From contig OZ038323.1 of the NCBI GenBank assembly GCA_964035795.1, positions 7,590,671-7,654,670 on the forward strand: a stretch of DNA of 64,000 nt, in the 5' to 3' direction. Positions 1 to 17,904 of this stretch are shown piece by piece. Each line of letters starts with the position of its first letter. The first letter of the stretch is position 1. The DNA is from Pterobdella sp. o SKG-2022. Taxonomy: Eukaryota > Annelida > Clitellata > Hirudinida > Piscicolidae. The position numbers were made by a program, and so were the translations under genes. The notes beneath the pieces were generated by a model. It was given only the letters and a program-made list of their open reading frames with translations. It was not told the origin of the DNA and did not search any database.

Positions 1-298
1 TCATCGAAATGTGGTGCGAACCAGTTATATATTGATTTAAGATGTAAACTAACAAAAAGAATGAAATTCCCAATGAAACTTAGTAAATTGCAACCTTACT
101 TGCTATGATCGTATTCAATTTTAAGTCTCAAAGTTCTTTTAGTTTGTTTATTTAGGCTTGACTTTGTGCACATTTCCGTGTTTTATATTACTTTACTGAA
201 TTTGCCCTCAACTATATTTCAATAAAATAGCTACAATAAATGAAGTTAATTTTCAAAATAAATCAAAAACACGCAGACAAATTTGATAAGAAGTAAAG
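1..298. other. Sequence upstream of first recognised lipase exon
   Basis: AT-rich sequence, probably intron of the lipase gene, because the first exon I recognise (299-370) starts mid-protein with a splice acceptor. The exons for a signal peptide and the N-terminal propeptide of the lipase must lie left of the window or are too short to see here. I see no other gene or repeat. Confidence 0.5.
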
Positions 299-5212
<4,914 letters not shown>

Positions 5213-5261
5213 TTGGTTGAGGGGGATTGTACGGAGGTATGTGATTGAGTAAAGATATTAG

Positions 5262-5267
5262 AATAAA
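5262..5267 (+). terminator. Candidate poly(A) signal of the lipase gene
   Basis: AATAAA 50 bp after the lipase stop codon (5210-5212), in the expected place for the transcript's 3' end. Confidence 0.5.
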
Positions 5268-6689
5268 TAATGTTCTTTAAATATCATCCGTGATTCATGT
5301 TTGATCAAAACTTCCTAGTGATATAACCCGTTGGAACAATTGTAAATTTTTCTAGTGCTAAATGCTGAAACGCAAATACGTCTAATGCATTGTTTGTTGA
5401 TCTTGTATGTGCGTAATAATCATTATATGAATCATTTGTTCTTCCTGCTGTGTTGCCATTATAGACACAGATTATAGGTGAAATTTTTGAGTGAAATCTT
5501 TATTTGATGTTGTCGTTATATTTCTGGACAGTGTTTAAGCTCATCGTCGCTTAAATTATACCTTTGTTTATTTTCTCAGCTTTGATTCAATGCTATTAAC
5601 TGCTTCATTTACTAACATACACTTTTTTCCATGGTTTATCTGGAAAATTCTCACACAATTATATTGTTTTAGTAAAGCATTTTTTGTAAATACCACGTTT
5701 AAATATTTCTATTGCGTATGTCACCTACCCTTTTGTTCGACTTAAAGGACACTTTAATAAAATATTACGTACTTGTTTTTGAAGGAGAAATCCCATTAGC
5801 TAATCGGGTCAACTCAAATTTTATTTATTTCTTATTATTTTTATTTTTCTTTATTTTCTTATTGTTATTTTATAATTTTTTTTCCAAGGTTTGTTATTTT
5901 TATTTCCATTGTTTATTAGAGTCCATGATGATCCATTTCATTTAAGGTTTACATTAAGAATTTTTCGTTGATTTCGCCAAATTATTTAAAATAAACTTCG
6001 AAATTAAAATTATCTCAAAAATATAAATTATATTATATAATAATTAAATGTTAAATTTGCGCATTTTAACTAAACTTAAACCTCGAAATTAATAAGGTAA
6101 ACATATTGAAATCACCCTTTTCAAAGACATTTCAAACGTTGTTTACAAATTGCTTCGGAGAACTGTCATTGCTCAATAAATAAAAAATCAAGCAATTTAA
6201 ATTAAGTCTTGATAACATTGATGGAATTAAATTTATCCCGAATTACTGATGACAGCTTCATTTCTAATATTTGATATATACAAATGAGTTTTATCATATT
6301 TTAATGTATTATACCCAAGTAAATGATAATAAAAACCCTAAGATCTATAGACTAATTTTGTTTCAATTACTTTGCTACACAGAGTAGCGTCTTTGGAAAA
6401 CACCTAATACTACCGAAACACTAACTAATTAAAACCAAACCCAAAAAGATTTGCATAAATTTAATCTTGTTCACTTTAAACTATAGGTGTTGTTTATAAT
6501 ACAAAATATAGCTTATGAGTTAGAACTTCAACGCAAATAAACATATTCAATTTTTGTTCCTCATTAAAGCGGGTAAAAGCACATAACTACTTGACAGTGC
6601 ATACTAAAAAGTATATACTATAAATACTATGAGATAAACAACTGAGTTTTTTTCAAATTTAAAAAAAAATACATGACACTCTTAATTGT

Positions 6690-6858
6690 ATACCAGAGGG
6701 AAACAAGGCCCCTAAAAATAACATCTTTGGAGAGTAGAAGCAGTGCTAAAGGAAATGAAGCACGCTTGGGGCACCATCCCAAACTGGCTCAGAACGGGAA
6801 TGCTTGGAAGCATTTTTTTGCTGCCTCATGCGTCGGTGAACTTGACAGGATTTAGTAA
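6690..6858 (+). mobile_element. Possible 3'-end remnant of a non-LTR retrotransposon
   Basis: A short frame reads LGHHPKLAQNGNAWKHFF then stops. It resembles the conserved C-terminal tail of some LINE reverse-transcriptase proteins (pattern LAQDRxAWKxF). It is less AT-rich than its flanks, has no upstream RT domain, and would be a dead fragment. Similarity is short, so this is tentative. Confidence 0.3.
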
Positions 6859-7348
6859 TAATGGAAATTTTATCTTATCTAATAAATGTAATTTTATATA
6901 TAATGACGCATACCTGAAAAAATTTTCATTTTTAAACATTTTTATTTATATTATATAAAAATTTTAATTAAATTTATTTTTGAATTCTATATTTAGGTAT
7001 TAAAATGGAATTTAAAATAATTAAATATACAAACATAAAAAAAATGTTTGTTATTAAAACATATTTTTTCATTAAAGATCACAAACACACCAATAAATTA
7101 GACCTTTTATACATCAATCTTGTTGAATGCAAAAACAATTAACCCGCATTGATTTATGTTTTGTTTTGATGTTTTGTGGTCAAAGTTTGAACGTCATTTG
7201 TGGGTTAAATTTCTTATGGCTTCATTAGTATCTTAAATCCGCAGATAGGGTAACTATGGGTATTATTAACTATATTATCTTATTAGCTATTAACCATGAT
7301 GTTTGCATTGTGTTTTAATCACTGAAAAATCTATTTTAGTATTATAAT

Positions 7349-7465
7349 GTTACCAGTAAACTTCAAATTATGGGGGTTCATAAGAATATGTTGAAAATTT
7401 TAGCTAAAAAAATTTTTTTTCACGTGTTCTTATAAACCCTCATAATTTGAAGTTTTACTGGTAAA
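7349..7465. repeat. Inverted repeat (hairpin), member of a dispersed family
   Basis: Left arm near 7349-7388 (starts TACCAGTAAACTTCAAATTA) and right arm near 7424-7465 are imperfect reverse complements around an AT-rich loop. A diverged copy lies at 40927-41078. Both are followed by the same tail motif CATACGATGTC, so this is a small non-autonomous repeat rather than chance. Confidence 0.75.
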
Positions 7466-7569
7466 ATTCAAGTTTACAAAAGAACATACGATGTCTCTAA
7501 AAAAAACTAAGAATTATAATTTTTTAGAAACATCTTATGTATCTTTTTTTTATATTATTTAAATAAATT

Positions 7570-7965
7570 TTTATTTTCAATTTTTTATGAGAAATTTTCG
7601 ATACATTTATTTTTTTTAAAGTCTAATCAAACGCGTGAGACCCCCTAATGAAGAGATTACCAAAATCAACCAATGAAGGGACACAGAAAGCAATCTCTCA
7701 AAGAAATCGATTTAGATCGAAATAAAAATATTCATATAATAATTAACTTTACTCATTTACAATATCACATAATTACATAATAGTTACATTGCAACATTTA
7801 ATCTTCTTCAATTGGTACTTTCCTTTCTATGTCAAAAATTCTTTATAACCACATACCTCCACAATAATTTACTACTAATATTTATGATAAGGTTGTACTT
7901 ATCGAATATTTTGGTCTTTCAATAAAATAAATGTATCAAAAATTCCTCATGAAAAATTTAAAATA
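7570..7965. repeat. Dispersed repeat copies in inverted arrangement
   Basis: The segment at 7886-7965 (TTATGATAAGGTTGTACTTA, then AAATGTATCAAAAATTCCTC) matches segments at 20424-20522 (reverse), 20921-20997 and 59186-59252. A reverse-oriented partial copy lies at about 7570-7612. Probably one degraded element with inverted ends. Confidence 0.55.
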
Positions 7966-8389
7966 AAAAGTTATTCAATTAAGTGATATGTTGCGAATAT
8001 ATGCTGAAACAGAACACGGAGGTTTCCAAGAGTTCTTACGAAGTTTTTTTTATTCGACATACAATTCGTAGTTTAATACTTTGGTCATAATTAGTATTTT
8101 TGAATATTTAAAAATCAACTTAACTAAATAAGCCTAGCATTTGCAGGTCTATCGACGTTTCTATAAGGTTTTTTTCATGAAAAAACAACACTAAAAACAT
8201 AAAAAATATTTTTATTTTCATTGTTGAACTTATGCTATTATTGTTTTTGTTCCAATGTAAATTCCCGTTGACAGATGACTACGCAACGAGTAAACGTTTG
8301 AAACATCAAAATTGTCCTGGTGAAAAACTTATTTTTATTTATTATCACCCTGCTTATTATGATTTTTTCCATTTTTTTTTCATTATTCC

Positions 8390-8510
8390 TCTTTTTATTA
8401 TGATTTTTTTTTCTGTTATTTTGTATTATACTTTTTGTTAAAGCAGTTATGGAGTATAATACAAAAAGTATAATACAAAATAATAGAAAAAAAAAATCAT
8501 AATAAGCAGT
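8390..8510. repeat. Long near-perfect palindrome
   Basis: Left arm containing TTATTTTGTATTATACTTTT and right arm containing AAAAGTATAATACAAAATAA are reverse complements, extending to TATTATGA / TCATAATA at the outer edges. The loop is about 20 bp. A strong cruciform or hairpin former; no coding content. Confidence 0.8.
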
Positions 8511-9720
8511 TATGGAGTTTAAATTTTTCCTAAAAAGTGCTTACGCAATGCTACGGAGTCTTGAAGACCTACAAAAAACTGGGAAAAATGGCAAAAAAAA
8601 ATTTTTTAGAAATATTTTTTCCAGACTTTTCAATTTCCACTATGCTTCAAATCAAAAATGAATGTAACAAAAAATGCTTTAACAGTCTTTACAAAGATGC
8701 AGTTTTAACTAAAACTTTATCAGCAAATCCTCAAACCAACTATACATTATATATTACGCTCATAACAAATTATATTACAACACCTATACTACCATACCAT
8801 ACCATACCACACAATACCATACCATATCAACTATATCAGACTGAGTAGTACCTCATCAGCATTAATCCATCATCCAGCACCCCAGTCGAGATGACGGTGT
8901 AGAGGGTGCTTGGATTGCTTAGGCAAACATTTCTTCTGTTTGTTTGGTTTGTGTTAACACTGTTTGTTCTATCTCTATTCGATTGGTTTAATTGATTGCC
9001 TTGTGATTGTATTAAATACAATATTTATATGTATTGGAGTCTTTTTATGGTATTTTATAATTGATTAATATTTATTGCATACTTTATTGATGATGTTTGA
9101 AGGTTATTATTTCAATTAACTTTCAAATCAAAGCCATGCTAGGATATTAGTACTAATAAAATATAAAATTAATTTGAAGATTTTCAAATTTTTAATACAC
9201 CACGTTTTATTCTATATAAAATTTGGCACTTGCAACAAAATCCTTTGTATAATTTAGAATAAGAAAAATTTGTTCATGGAACGAAGATCGTTTTGTTCAA
9301 TGATTTTTGGATTTATGACAAAACTTTGGAAAGCCTCTCAAGGATGAAAGACAGACACGTTTGAAAAAACACAAAACATCGGTCTCATGGTTTGAGCTGA
9401 AGCTTTGACAAAAGCCGAGTTGAGAAAAGATTTAAGAAAAAGATTTTGGTGAAGTTCTGGGTGAAGATTCGTAGGGAGTTTTGGGTAAAGATGTGGGTGA
9501 AGATTTGAGGGAAGCATCAACTGAAGATATGACTAAAGATTTGACAGGAGAATTTATGGGAGATATAATTTTCCACGTGAGTTGCCAGCATCGAGGCGTT
9601 ACTTAGGCATGTTTTAATCAAATCCAATGGAATTAAAAAATATACGTGCTATGAAGTTTTGTAGTGAGATTTCTCTTATGAATCAAAAATATTTATGTGT
9701 GTGTTTTTTATGTAGACATG

Positions 9721-9982
<262 letters not shown>

Positions 9983-10144
9983 GTTATTTTGGTGTGATAC
10001 GAAACTACTTTAAGCTTTTGTACTTATCCAACATGAGATTTTTCGAAATAAATTATCAACTTGTTACATTAATTATTTTAAACTATTTTTAAATTACAAA
10101 ATTCACTTAAAAATTTAACGGAGGCCATTTACCTCGAGCCTACA

Positions 10145-10196
<52 letters not shown>

Positions 10197-10222
10197 TACA
10201 TACATACATACACACACACACA
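10145..10222. repeat. (CA)n / (CATA)n compound microsatellite
   Basis: CA repeats interrupted by a short CATA block at about 10190-10210. Confidence 0.95.
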
Positions 10223-11602
10223 TGTGTACAGTGTTGGGTCGTATGCATCGGCACTGCAGACTCCTTTGTCGATGTTATTTTTATTGTTGATGCTCTTTTT
10301 TTTTATTTACTGCTTTTGTTTTGATATGATTCATGTGTTTTTTGTTTGCTCATTATTGCTTCATTCTTTCTTTCAACTTTTTTTTAAATCAATGAAAACA
10401 TTTAAGTAACTTTTTGTTTACATAATGTCATCCCTTTGTGTTTCAACTCGTCACAACTTTTATTAAATTTATAAAAATTTTACAACAATGAAATAAAACA
10501 ATACAAAGGATAATAATGATAAAATGACATAATCTGAGTAAAAATTACTATCAGCATTATTAACAATCTTCATAACAATATCTATCATAATAATAAAACC
10601 AAACTTAAATGTAATGATAATAATAAACCTAATAACAAGAATGATACTAAGAATAGTTATAAAAATCTCTAATTCTTATAAAAATAATTGAAAAAAAAAA
10701 AAAGTGATTAAGAAAACAATAATAATAGTAATAAAGAAAAAATTAATAACAATAATAGTAATAATAGAAATAATAATAACCAATAGAATTACCTAGGATG
10801 AAATGATACAAGGAAACAACCAGATGGAACAAAGGTGAGGCTGGAAAGATAATCAATGTTATCCAATTGCTGTGGTTCCAATGCTTTTACGGCTTAATAA
10901 TTTGATTTATCTTACTTACTAATTTCATATGACTTACCTTCTAATATAGTTTATATTTTACTTACTAATAAGGTTTAAAAACTTACTAATGTAGTAATAT
11001 ACTTGATGCTTTTGTGAATAAATTTTTAAGTTACATACAAAATGGTATTTTTCTCACTGTTTTGGTGCATACTAGTTTTTAATTCTATAAATTATTTTTA
11101 ACATTTGAATAGTATCAACCTTAATAATATTGCCACTAGATTACATTTTCAATGAGAATTATTTTTTTATTCTGTTTTAAACTCTGAGATAACGGTATGT
11201 ACAATTCCCACAAATAATTACATTCATCTATTCTTATTCAAATGCGCTATTAAAATTTTTATTCACATTTTTATTAGAAAATTATTTTTTCTCTAATTTA
11301 TTCTTAAAGATACTGGTGTACTTTTTCTATTTTTTTTATTGTCGCTCATTCTATTTTGTTTCATGGCCACGTACTGATTTAATGTTACATTAATTATGAA
11401 TGAAAAATATTTTTTATGTTTTTTGACATTTTTTTCAAAAGTTTATTTTTTTTAGCTTTTATTTTTTTGTATTAAAAGTTATATTTTATAAAAAATGCGT
11501 AAAATTCTCAAAAAAAATTTTAATTTTCAATTTAAAATCCACTTTTAAAATAATAAAAATGATGTATAATTAAGAAATTCTTTATTCTCTGGTCCTCCGA
11601 GG

Positions 11603-11906
<304 letters not shown>

Positions 11907-12832
11907 GAAGCTTTGTATGCATGTGACGTGCACGTTTGTGTGTTGGTGCGTGATTATACGCCCATGTATGTGAAGATATTGGTTATATGACTTAGTTTAT
12001 GTTCGAGGTAACTCGATGTTTGTTTGGAAATGAGTTTTTTGGAATTACCTCGAAGATTTTCTGGTTGTTAGTCTAATGGTGAAGTGCACTTTTGAAGCAG
12101 TTGTATACTAGATCAATTGCAATTCATGTTTTTGATCTTTTGTCTTGTTAAAGTTGCAAGAATTTTTTTAGATCTGTTGGACTAGATTGCAGTGCGAATC
12201 ATATCGAGAAGCAACTGAAAATTGGACTTTCGAAAGCAAATAATACTGGAAAAATGACATAAACAAGATTAATGTAAATTAATCGAAATGACATAATCTC
12301 TGAAAAAACCATATTTTCCACGATATAAAAAAATAAAAATAAGATAATAATAATAATATAATAAAAGGATAATAAATTGTGATGCAGACATTGCTATCGA
12401 AGCCTACATTGACAAGGAAAGACTCAGGATACGGTTGGATTCATACATATTAATAAGACCTAATTAGTATTCATTTGGCTTTATTAGTAGTCATCAGACC
12501 TAATTAGTATGCATTAGACCCAATTAGTATAAACTAGAGCAGATTAGTATTCATTAGATCCAATTAACATTCAAATAAACTTGTTTATTATTCATTGATA
12601 CATACTCATGTTTCCTTTATGTTGAATTAATTTATTACTAGCTGGTATTAATGCTAAATTAAACTAAGCTGTTCATTTATGAATAAACATTAGTCAACAT
12701 ATACATACAAGAATAAAGCACGTGAAAGAAAACAAAAAAAAATAAAAACAGAAACAACAAAAAATAATAAAAATGATAATAATGATAACAGACACGTGGA
12801 ACACACCACGACTAGCACACGCCTTCGTCAAG

Positions 12833-14596
12833 ATGGCGGAGAGCGGAAGAGTAAAAGTAAAAGAGGTTACTATCCTTTATTTGGACCTTAACTGATCCCG
12901 CATTCAGTGTTTAATAACAATTCATGTAACAATTGTTATATCTTTTTTTATTAGCTTTATTTTGTTTTATCCACTTGAAATGTTGACATTCACTTTTATA
13001 AACTTTTTTTTCATTTTTGTGATTATTTAAACGTTTTTTCACATTTTTTCACCATTCCTGAATATGGGAACCTCATGAATAATAACGACAAATCTCTATC
13101 ACAGTGTTACAACACATAAGAATTCATCATCAACCATCAAAAATCATCAACTACCTTTATTTAGTTTCACATTTCACCTTCTCACCACACAACATCTCTT
13201 ACCGCATTAGTTCGTCATACAGCCTTTCCTTCCTCACCACCTCACTTCACACCATTTCAATAAAGACCATCTCACATAGTAACTTTATCCCACACAGCAC
13301 TTAATAGCGTAAAATTTCTACACACATCACAGTTACTAGCACGACACAGTGAGTTGGAGCAGTCAGAGACCAAAGCACAAGCAGCCCTCATCACAGTGCT
13401 TTCACTCACTCAAATCACAGAGCTCAAGCTGTTATTGGACATAGGGAGGCAAGGACACCGTTTTTACGACTTTGTGCTCGCCATGTTGATTGCATGCATC
13501 TCCCTTGAGTTGCTCATTGGCATCATCATCATCTACATCGGCAACTTACATTACTACCAGGTTAAACTCGTCTTATGTTTTTTGAGTAAGGGTTTTATGA
13601 ACAACTTAGCTTAACGAAAAGTTTAAAAGAATATAATACAGGCGATGATTATTAGTATAAATGATTTTTTCAATTTGTAACAGACAACAGACCGAGTGGG
13701 CTTTTGTCAGCAGTTGTTGAACTGCTTCATCTGCTGCAGATCCAGCCTCAACTACCGTAGAAGAGGCAATTTTGCTGGCACTGTCAGAGGGTAAAATGTT
13801 TGATTTATCTCTTTTCTATTAAGTACTTTAATCCAATTCATTTCTTTTACACGAAATAAAGAAAATAAATCAAGCACCAACACACCACGGTAGAGTAAGA
13901 TCGAAGCGAGTGGAGGGAGGTGGTTTGGGAGGACAGGACGATGTGGAAATGGGGTGCTGTAGGGGCAGTGGAGGCGAGGGTCGTTTGGAAGCTCTTATTG
14001 ACCTGGAAAGAGCAGATTGTAACATCGAACTTGCCCGCATCAGAGTGGCAGATTCTAACGTCAAAATCGCCAGAGCTGCGAACTATATCAAAGTAACAAA
14101 AAATTTTTCAAATACACAACAAAATTTTCAACTAGAACTTTTTTAAAAACTTTTAAACAATTACAAGATAGTGGAAGATGCCTTCAAGAAGAGTCCAGGA
14201 AACCAAGAAATGGAGGCGGAGTTGGCGAGAGCTCGAGAAGACCACTGCAGCACTTTGAGAGAAAAAGAAGAAGGAGAGGCTGAATTAAAACTAGCAGAAG
14301 CACAGCAGAATCACGCATTCTTCATGAAGGAGCAAGAAGAAGATAGACAAGAAAGGTTGACTTTTAGGAAGATTTCCTTCTGGCAACACATGGCTACGTA
14401 CCTGCTCTACTTCGTCATGCTACTCAACGTGTTCATCACCACTTTCGGCATTTCTACCGGCATTTCCCACTTCGACAACCCAAACATTTCACCATACCAA
14501 ATACCCCCCTATCATGCATCCAACTCTCCCTTCCATTACAAGCCTTCGCCTCAACCTTCCAAATCTTCTTACATAAATTTTACCGCCAGTGTCTAG
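12833..14596 (+). CDS. Ninjurin-like membrane protein with coiled-coil insertion in the hairpin loop
   Basis: Ninjurins are small two-pass plasma-membrane proteins; NINJ1 polymerises to rupture membranes in lytic cell death. Proposed exons: 12833-12865 (first exon uncertain), 13333-13560, 13684-13790, 13894-14092, 14168-14596; about 331 residues against roughly 150 for typical members. Exon 2 gives the amphipathic region and first membrane helix (AALITVLSLTQITELKLLLD, then FVLAMLIACISLELLIGIII). The last exon gives the second helix (ISFWQHMATYLLYF, VMLLNVFITTFGIS), closely like NINJ1 'FIIVVVNIFITAFGV'. Between them, where NINJ1 has a short turn, lie about 170 extra residues: a Cys-rich juxtamembrane stretch (CQQLLNCFICCR), a Gly-rich linker and a charged coiled coil. 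By NINJ topology the insertion should be cytosolic. The C-tail is Pro/Ser-rich with an NFT sequon. Family call good; the start and the 13894 acceptor are less sure. Confidence 0.8.
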
Positions 14597-15639
14597 TTTT
14601 TTTGATAGCTTTCTTCAAATAACAGTAAAAAGTTTGAACTGTCTTGGCTGTTAAATTAAGTTATGATAGCGTAAACTTTTTTAGTTAATGATTTAGTTTC
14701 GTTTAGGTGCTTGCTTGTACATATAAATGTTTCTCGCGGATTGATGTTTCAATGTGTCAAAGATTATAGCAGCTTTTATTTAACTTTGCATTATGATGAT
14801 TTTCAAAATGCAACGTGGAGTGAAAATAATTTTTTGGGCTGAAAACTGCACTGGTTTTGTTCATATTTTAATTTTCAAAATTTCAAAATCTGTTTTTGTG
14901 TACTTTTTTGTGAATAGTCAAAATTTTTATCGTTTTTAAAAGGCCCAATTTTTGAAAAATTTTCAAACAGTTTGCTATTTTATATTCGTTCAATAAAATA
15001 TGAAGGCAGCTCTCACATTGTTTAAAACCTGTTATCATTATCCAACTGTTTCAATTCATTATTAATTCTATTTAAAGTTTTTCGAAAAAAACCAAGTAAA
15101 ATTTTCCCATGTTTTAAATTTGAACTTAATAATTTTTGTAAAGTTGAACGAACCCAATTCCAAATGTTTAATGTTTTTTGATTTAAAGCGTACCAGGAAA
15201 AGCTAAAAATTATAACAATACTTATATTTGTTAAAACAAACCGTGAAAACCCCTAAAATGTGGTTGGTGTAAAACAAAAATTCATAGAACGAAATTTGAC
15301 AACTGAAATGAAATGGATACATAGGTGGGATGTAACACTGTGGTTAAATATCACATTAATAATGAGAAAACTGAAGATTAATATTCGGGTAAGATAGAAT
15401 TAAAAATCTGAATAATATGTAAAAAATTTTGATTTAAAGAAGGCACAAAGTCGATAAAAGTCCGTTTGTTAGCCAAAAAAAATATTATTTTGAATTATTT
15501 TTTAAAAAGACAGAACTTTGTAATAACTACTCAAACACATATAAGCTTGTTAAAAAGGAATGATAATGATCAGCCTTATCTTCAAAAAATATAAAGACAT
15601 ATTATAGAAATTGAAAAAAGAATAAAATTCAAAAAAAAT
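14597..15639. other. Convergent intergenic region
   Basis: About 1 kb between the stop codons of the ninjurin-like gene (+) and the GalNAc-transferase gene (-), so both 3' UTRs should lie here. An AATAAA at 14992-14997 could serve the plus-strand gene. Nothing else recognised. Confidence 0.6.
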
Positions 15640-17904
15640 TCAAGCGCCTTGCATTCCATCCATACCATACTCCTCCAACACAAATCGTTCTATCACTGTG
15701 CTCTGGCATGAAACTGTTGAAACAATATTCAAGTGAAAAATTTCATAAAACATATTCAACACTTGCCTGTAGTCAGTTTATTTTTGCCATCTTTCACTTT
15801 GACTGCCAAACATTGGTTAGTGCTGGGGTTTTCTATCGAACGATCCTGTAGATTATCTTGAATAAATGAACTAAACAAAAATAAATAAGTTAGTACTGAC
15901 CCTCTGAGCATGGTAGATGAAGGTCTGGGAGGGCAGGATGGGAGGAGAAGAACAAGGAGTTAGTATGAGCTGCTTGTTTTGGAGGGTGAGGCATTTGTTG
16001 TCCATGGTCATCAGAGTCCTGTTGCCCGTGTAAGAAAACACCTGGGTTAAAAGATAGGATTTAAAAATGCCCCACAATTAGTAGGTATGAAGAACTTTAA
16101 AATTATTTCAAAAACTTACCTGTCTGTCAACCTCTTGGAAACAATTCATCAGACCAATATTGTTTTTACCGTCAGTTGAAATGTGTAAACACAAATCACT
16201 ATTTACATTCTTTATCTGATAAATTTTGTAAAACATTTGAAGCAAAAAAAACTCGATTAAAAAATTAGAAAGTTGCTTACATGTCCGACAGAGTAGAAGT
16301 GGAGAGGTAGGGGAGAGTTGGTGAATACGTTGGTGAGGTACCATTTGAAGTCATGACATTTGAGTTTCTCTTTCAGCTCCAAGCGGGAAGATATGTCTCC
16401 GAGTGGGTACCTTAGACCAACTAGAAGATACAATATAATAGTGAATTATAAAAGAAGGAAAGGAAAATATGAATAGCATACAAGGATTGGACTTGTAGTA
16501 GAACTTCTTGTGGGGACCCAGCCAGACTTCCATAGTCCTCATTTGATTGGTTAGAACCGTTCTGTCGATACCTTCAGGGAAGGTATAAGGGGAAGTTGAT
16601 CGGTAGACATGACCGACTCTGGAACAGGGCGAAATCAGAACTTGGCTACCACACATCCACAACTGCTTAGAAGATTTTCAAATGAGATTTAATGAGAAAC
16701 TCAACAACTTCTAACCTACCCTGAAGGACATTTCTAGGTTCTCTCCTCCCCATATCTTCATCTCTTCGTCGTATGATCCTATTTCATAAAAGAACTCTTT
16801 GTCTATTGTAAACAAACCCCCCGCAAATGCTGGCGATCTTGAAAATTTTGAATAATTAGTTATGATCTCAAGTTATAATAAAGCGGAAATCACCTTAATG
16901 GCAAGGTTTGATCCCACCGCCTTCTCTCGGTTTCTGCTTCAGATGTCGATACCCAGGCAAAAGCCATTCTCCAATTGAAACCAGCCAACTCTATTGGAAC
17001 CAATCTGATTGTATGATAAGAATAAAAAAAAAATGAAACTATGTTGGACAATTGAAAACCTGTATTCCATTGAATCACTAGTAATAACGTCAATGAGAGG
17101 AGACACGACAGATTTGCGGTCGAAGTGCACTTGGTACAGCAGAGGTTCCAGCCACCCAGAGGTGCACTCACAGTGGGCATCCAGGAAGGTCAAGGTGGCT
17201 CCTGAGGCCACTGAAGCTCCTTTCAAGCGGGATTGGACCAAACCACTCCTGTTTCCCATCCTCTCCAACAACACTGGCACAGGTAATTTCTTTATGTACT
17301 CTTCCAAAGGTTCCTTCAGGAATTCTCTGAAACTAGCATCATCCACCAAAACAATTTCCTTCAACAAAGAGGGAGGACTGTGGTTAATGACACTCCAAAT
17401 TGTGCGGATGAGAGTGGACCAGGCCTCGTTGTGGAAGACGATGACCACACTGGTGGAAGGAAGGCTTGCCACATCATAATGCTTTTGCTTGCATTCGGCT
17501 GATCTAATGTCAGGCAACTCTCTATCCTTTGGAACTAAATCTGAAGCAACTAAATTGAATTGGTGTATTTTGAAAAGGCGTTTGGCATCATCCTTCAGTT
17601 CATCTGGCACAACAACGGCAGCTCCGTTGTGCCCATGACGGTTGGAAGAGTCTGTCTTACGATACCTCAGAGGCACCACGTTTTTGCGGTTCCTTTCTTC
17701 CCAAGAAATATTCGAGTCGTCTTCAGATCCTCCTTGAGAGTTGTCTCCTGAAAAACCTTGCTTCTTTGGTTTTCTCTCTTCTGCTTCAAAATCATCATCA
17801 TATTCATCAAAATCTTTCTTTCCTTCTTCTTCCTTTTTACCACTTCTCACTTGTCCTACATCTCCAAACTCTTCCTCTCTTTCATCTTTTATTTCCTCTT
17901 CAGC
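15640..17904 (-). CDS. GalNAc-transferase unit A (terminal unit)
   Basis: Exons: 17060-17904, 16894-17004, 16720-16837, 16482-16662, 16281-16420, 16120-16215, 15901-16041, 15767-15845, 15640-15713. The first exon opens after an acceptor with [18 protein letters not shown] and contains no in-frame ATG before the catalytic core, so the unit cannot start on its own here. Motifs: [56 protein letters not shown]. Lectin repeats: [28 protein letters not shown], ending [13 protein letters not shown] and stop. The 79-nt exon 15767-15845 ends at ACAG|GCAAGT, a GC-AG intron; the exon length equals that of units B and C. This unit closes the fused reading frame. Confidence 0.9.
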
